A stretch of DNA of 64,000 bases, from contig NZ_JAPRAQ010000014.1 of assembly GCF_029989365.1 (NCBI RefSeq), positions 124,001 through 188,000 on the forward strand, in the 5' to 3' direction. The DNA is from Bradyrhizobium sp. Arg816 (lineage in GTDB: Bacteria; Pseudomonadota; Alphaproteobacteria; Rhizobiales; Xanthobacteraceae). The notes under the pieces were generated by a model, which saw only the letters and a list, made by a program, of their open reading frames with translations, did not search any database and was not told where the DNA came from. This document shows positions 62,562 to 64,000 of this stretch, one piece after another. Both the position numbers and the translations under genes were made by a program. The stretch's first letter is position 1; the number at the start of each line of letters is the position of its first letter.

Positions 62562-63605
62562 ATGATTGTGGGATCAAATTCTTCATCCGACGCCGCGCGC
62601 CTCGTCACGCCGACGATGCTGGTGCTCTGGCTGGTGCTTGCAACGGTGCCGCTCTGGATCACGCGGATCGGGCTCTATCCCTATCTCGGGATCGAGATCC
62701 TGATCTGGTCGCTCTATGCGCTTGCGTTCAACCTGGTGCTGGGCACGGCCGGACTTCCCTCGTTCGGACATGGCGCCTATTTCGGCATCGGCGCCTATGC
62801 GTTCGGGCTTTGCCAGCTCGATATCGTCGCCAATCTCTGGATCTGTCTTGCTGCTGCTGCCGCGGTCGCGGGGCTTGCCGGCGTGCTGGTGGCGCTGTTC
62901 ATCTCGCACCGGCGCGGCATCTATTATGCCTTCATGACCATCGCCTTCGGCCAGATCTTCTGGACGCTGGCGATCAAGTCGCACCGGATCACCGGCGGCG
63001 AGGACGGGCTGCTCAAGATCAAGCGGCTGCCGGCCGATTTCGGGCTGGTGTCGTTCGATCTCACCGACAATGTCGCGTTCTACTATTTCGTGCTCGCGGT
63101 CTTCGCGGTCGGCACCGCCGTCTTGTGGCGGCTGGTGCACTCGCCCTATGGCCGCGTGGTCGCGGCGATCATGCAGAGCGAGGTTCGCGCCGCTCATCTC
63201 GGCTATAACGTGTGGCTCTACAAGGCATCGGTGTTCGCGCTGTCGGCGGCCGTGTCCGGCTTTGCCGGCGGACTGTTCGCGATGGCGCAACTCGCCGCAT
63301 TCCCCGACGTCATGAGCCTGCATCAATCCGGCTACGTCGTGATGATGACGCTGGTCGGTGGCGGGCTCGTCAGCTTCTGGGGGCCGGTGATCGGCGTGTT
63401 TCTCTTCCTCACCGCGCGCGACGTGATCGGCGCGCTGACCAATGCCTGGATGCTCTATTTCGGTCTGCTGTTCATTGCGATCGTGCTGTTCCGCCCGGAA
63501 GGCATCGCCGGCGCGCTCTCGGCCGCCGCGCAGCAGCACTCACTCAACGCGCTGCGGCGGCGCGGCACGTCCGCGATGCGACTGCTGGTCGGGGGCGGGC
63601 GATGA
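62562..63605 (+). CDS. LIV-type ABC permease (LivM-like)
   Basis: 347 aa with about nine to ten helices; FNLVLGTAGLPSFGHGAYFGIGAYAF and SEVRAAHLGYNVWLYK (coupling loop) are conserved. It lacks the long N-terminal extension of the LivM at 23868. Its stop overlaps the ATPase gene start (ATGA). Confidence 0.9.
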   Translation: MIVGSNSSSDAARLVTPTMLVLWLVLATVPLWITRIGLYPYLGIEILIWSLYALAFNLVLGTAGLPSFGHGAYFGIGAYAFGLCQLDIVANLWICLAAAAAVAGLAGVLVALFISHRRGIYYAFMTIAFGQIFWTLAIKSHRITGGEDGLLKIKRLPADFGLVSFDLTDNVAFYYFVLAVFAVGTAVLWRLVHSPYGRVVAAIMQSEVRAAHLGYNVWLYKASVFALSAAVSGFAGGLFAMAQLAAFPDVMSLHQSGYVVMMTLVGGGLVSFWGPVIGVFLFLTARDVIGALTNAWMLYFGLLFIAIVLFRPEGIAGALSAAAQQHSLNALRRRGTSAMRLLVGGGR

Positions 63606-64000
63606 GCATGATCGAGGCCGCGGGTGTGCACGTCCGCTTCGGCGATCGCGTCGTGCTGGAAAGCGTCGATCTCGCCGTTGCCGAGGGTGAGTTTCACGGC
63701 GTGATGGGTCCCAACGGCGCGGGCAAGACCACCTTCTTCAACGTCCTCACCGGCAGGGTGAAACCGAGCCGCGGCAGAGTCCTGCTCGGCGGCGAGGATG
63801 TCACGGGATTGAGCCCGCACCGCATCGCCGCCAAGGGCATCGCCCGCTCGTTTCAGATCATGACGCTGTTCGACGAATTCTCCGCCCGCGACAACGTCAT
63901 GATGGGCTTGCCCGCGTTTCGCGCCCGTGGCCTCGATATCGCCCGTGCCGCAGCCGGTGACCGCAGGTTTGCCGAGCAGGCGTCCGAAGCGCTCGCCGCG
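63602..64000 (+). CDS. LIV-type ABC ATPase (LivG-like), 3' end outside window
   Basis: The first 133 codons of a LivG-type ATPase are present. Walker A GPNGAGKTTFFNVLTG and the Q-loop stretch GIARSFQIMTLFDEFSARDN are visible. It is cut by the right edge before the signature and Walker B. A LivF-like gene is expected next. Confidence 0.9.
   Translation, partial: MSMIEAAGVHVRFGDRVVLESVDLAVAEGEFHGVMGPNGAGKTTFFNVLTGRVKPSRGRVLLGGEDVTGLSPHRIAAKGIARSFQIMTLFDEFSARDNVMMGLPAFRARGLDIARAAAGDRRFAEQASEALAA

Overview
The window is chromosomal DNA of a high-GC alphaproteobacterium, very probably Bradyrhizobium. The grounds are the gene repertoire (an avidin-family protein of the bradyavidin type, a protocatechuate branch, cox-type genes, many PAS and CHASE sensors, LIV-type ABC transporters) and several families of short palindromic intergenic repeats typical of that genus. 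This is recognition by eye, not a database match. I saw no rRNA, tRNA, insertion sequence, phage or CRISPR array. Genes are densely packed on both strands, often with 4-base stop/start overlaps.

Layout. 1-9230: a truncated CHASE3-PAS histidine kinase, an M20 amidohydrolase, purB, a TetR regulator behind a promoter with an inverted repeat, an exported metallo-beta-lactamase-fold protein, and a LuxR-type regulator with its MoxY-like histidine kinase. 9431-13780: a same-strand cluster of a TolQ/MotA-like channel protein, a single-span protein with a beta-rich outer domain, a two-span membrane protein, a calcineurin-like phosphoesterase and a Ser/Thr kinase fused to a universal-stress domain. I cannot match this set to a named system. 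13872-20946: small proteins, rpe, an EF-hand protein, a P1 peptidase, and a MASE4-type hybrid sensor kinase divergent from a lone receiver protein.

21021-26115: a complete branched-chain amino acid transporter (livH-livM-livG-livF-livK order of transcription). 26403-30588: a tiny PGQ-rich protein with its own terminator, a membrane protein, pcaB-pcaD-pcaC broken up by repeats, and coxG. 30738-37005: a cox-type cluster encoding the iron-sulfur and FAD subunits, MoxR, VWA and XdhC-type maturation proteins and a molybdenum cofactor cytidylyltransferase, but not the large molybdenum subunit.

37180-44564: an avidin-like secreted protein, a DUF4189 protein, a GFA enzyme, an ArsR/AHSA1 pair, a TetR-HlyD-ABC export operon and a class III cyclase. 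44676-51180: a GntR regulator with an MFS transporter and a Tat-type amidohydrolase, PhzF, DUF488 and DUF72 proteins and small secreted proteins. 51451-58363: two glycosyltransferases likely acting in sequence on a lipid-linked sugar, a CHASE2 cyclase with a FecR protein, and a membrane-anchored DUF2778 protein. 58425-64000: an SDR and RpiR regulator divergent from a second LIV-type transporter, cut by the window end.

A recurring theme is regulators whose predicted promoter and operator sit directly on the start codon (ArsR, TetR, GntR at 39.6 and 45.0 kb), which suggests autoregulated and possibly leaderless mRNAs.
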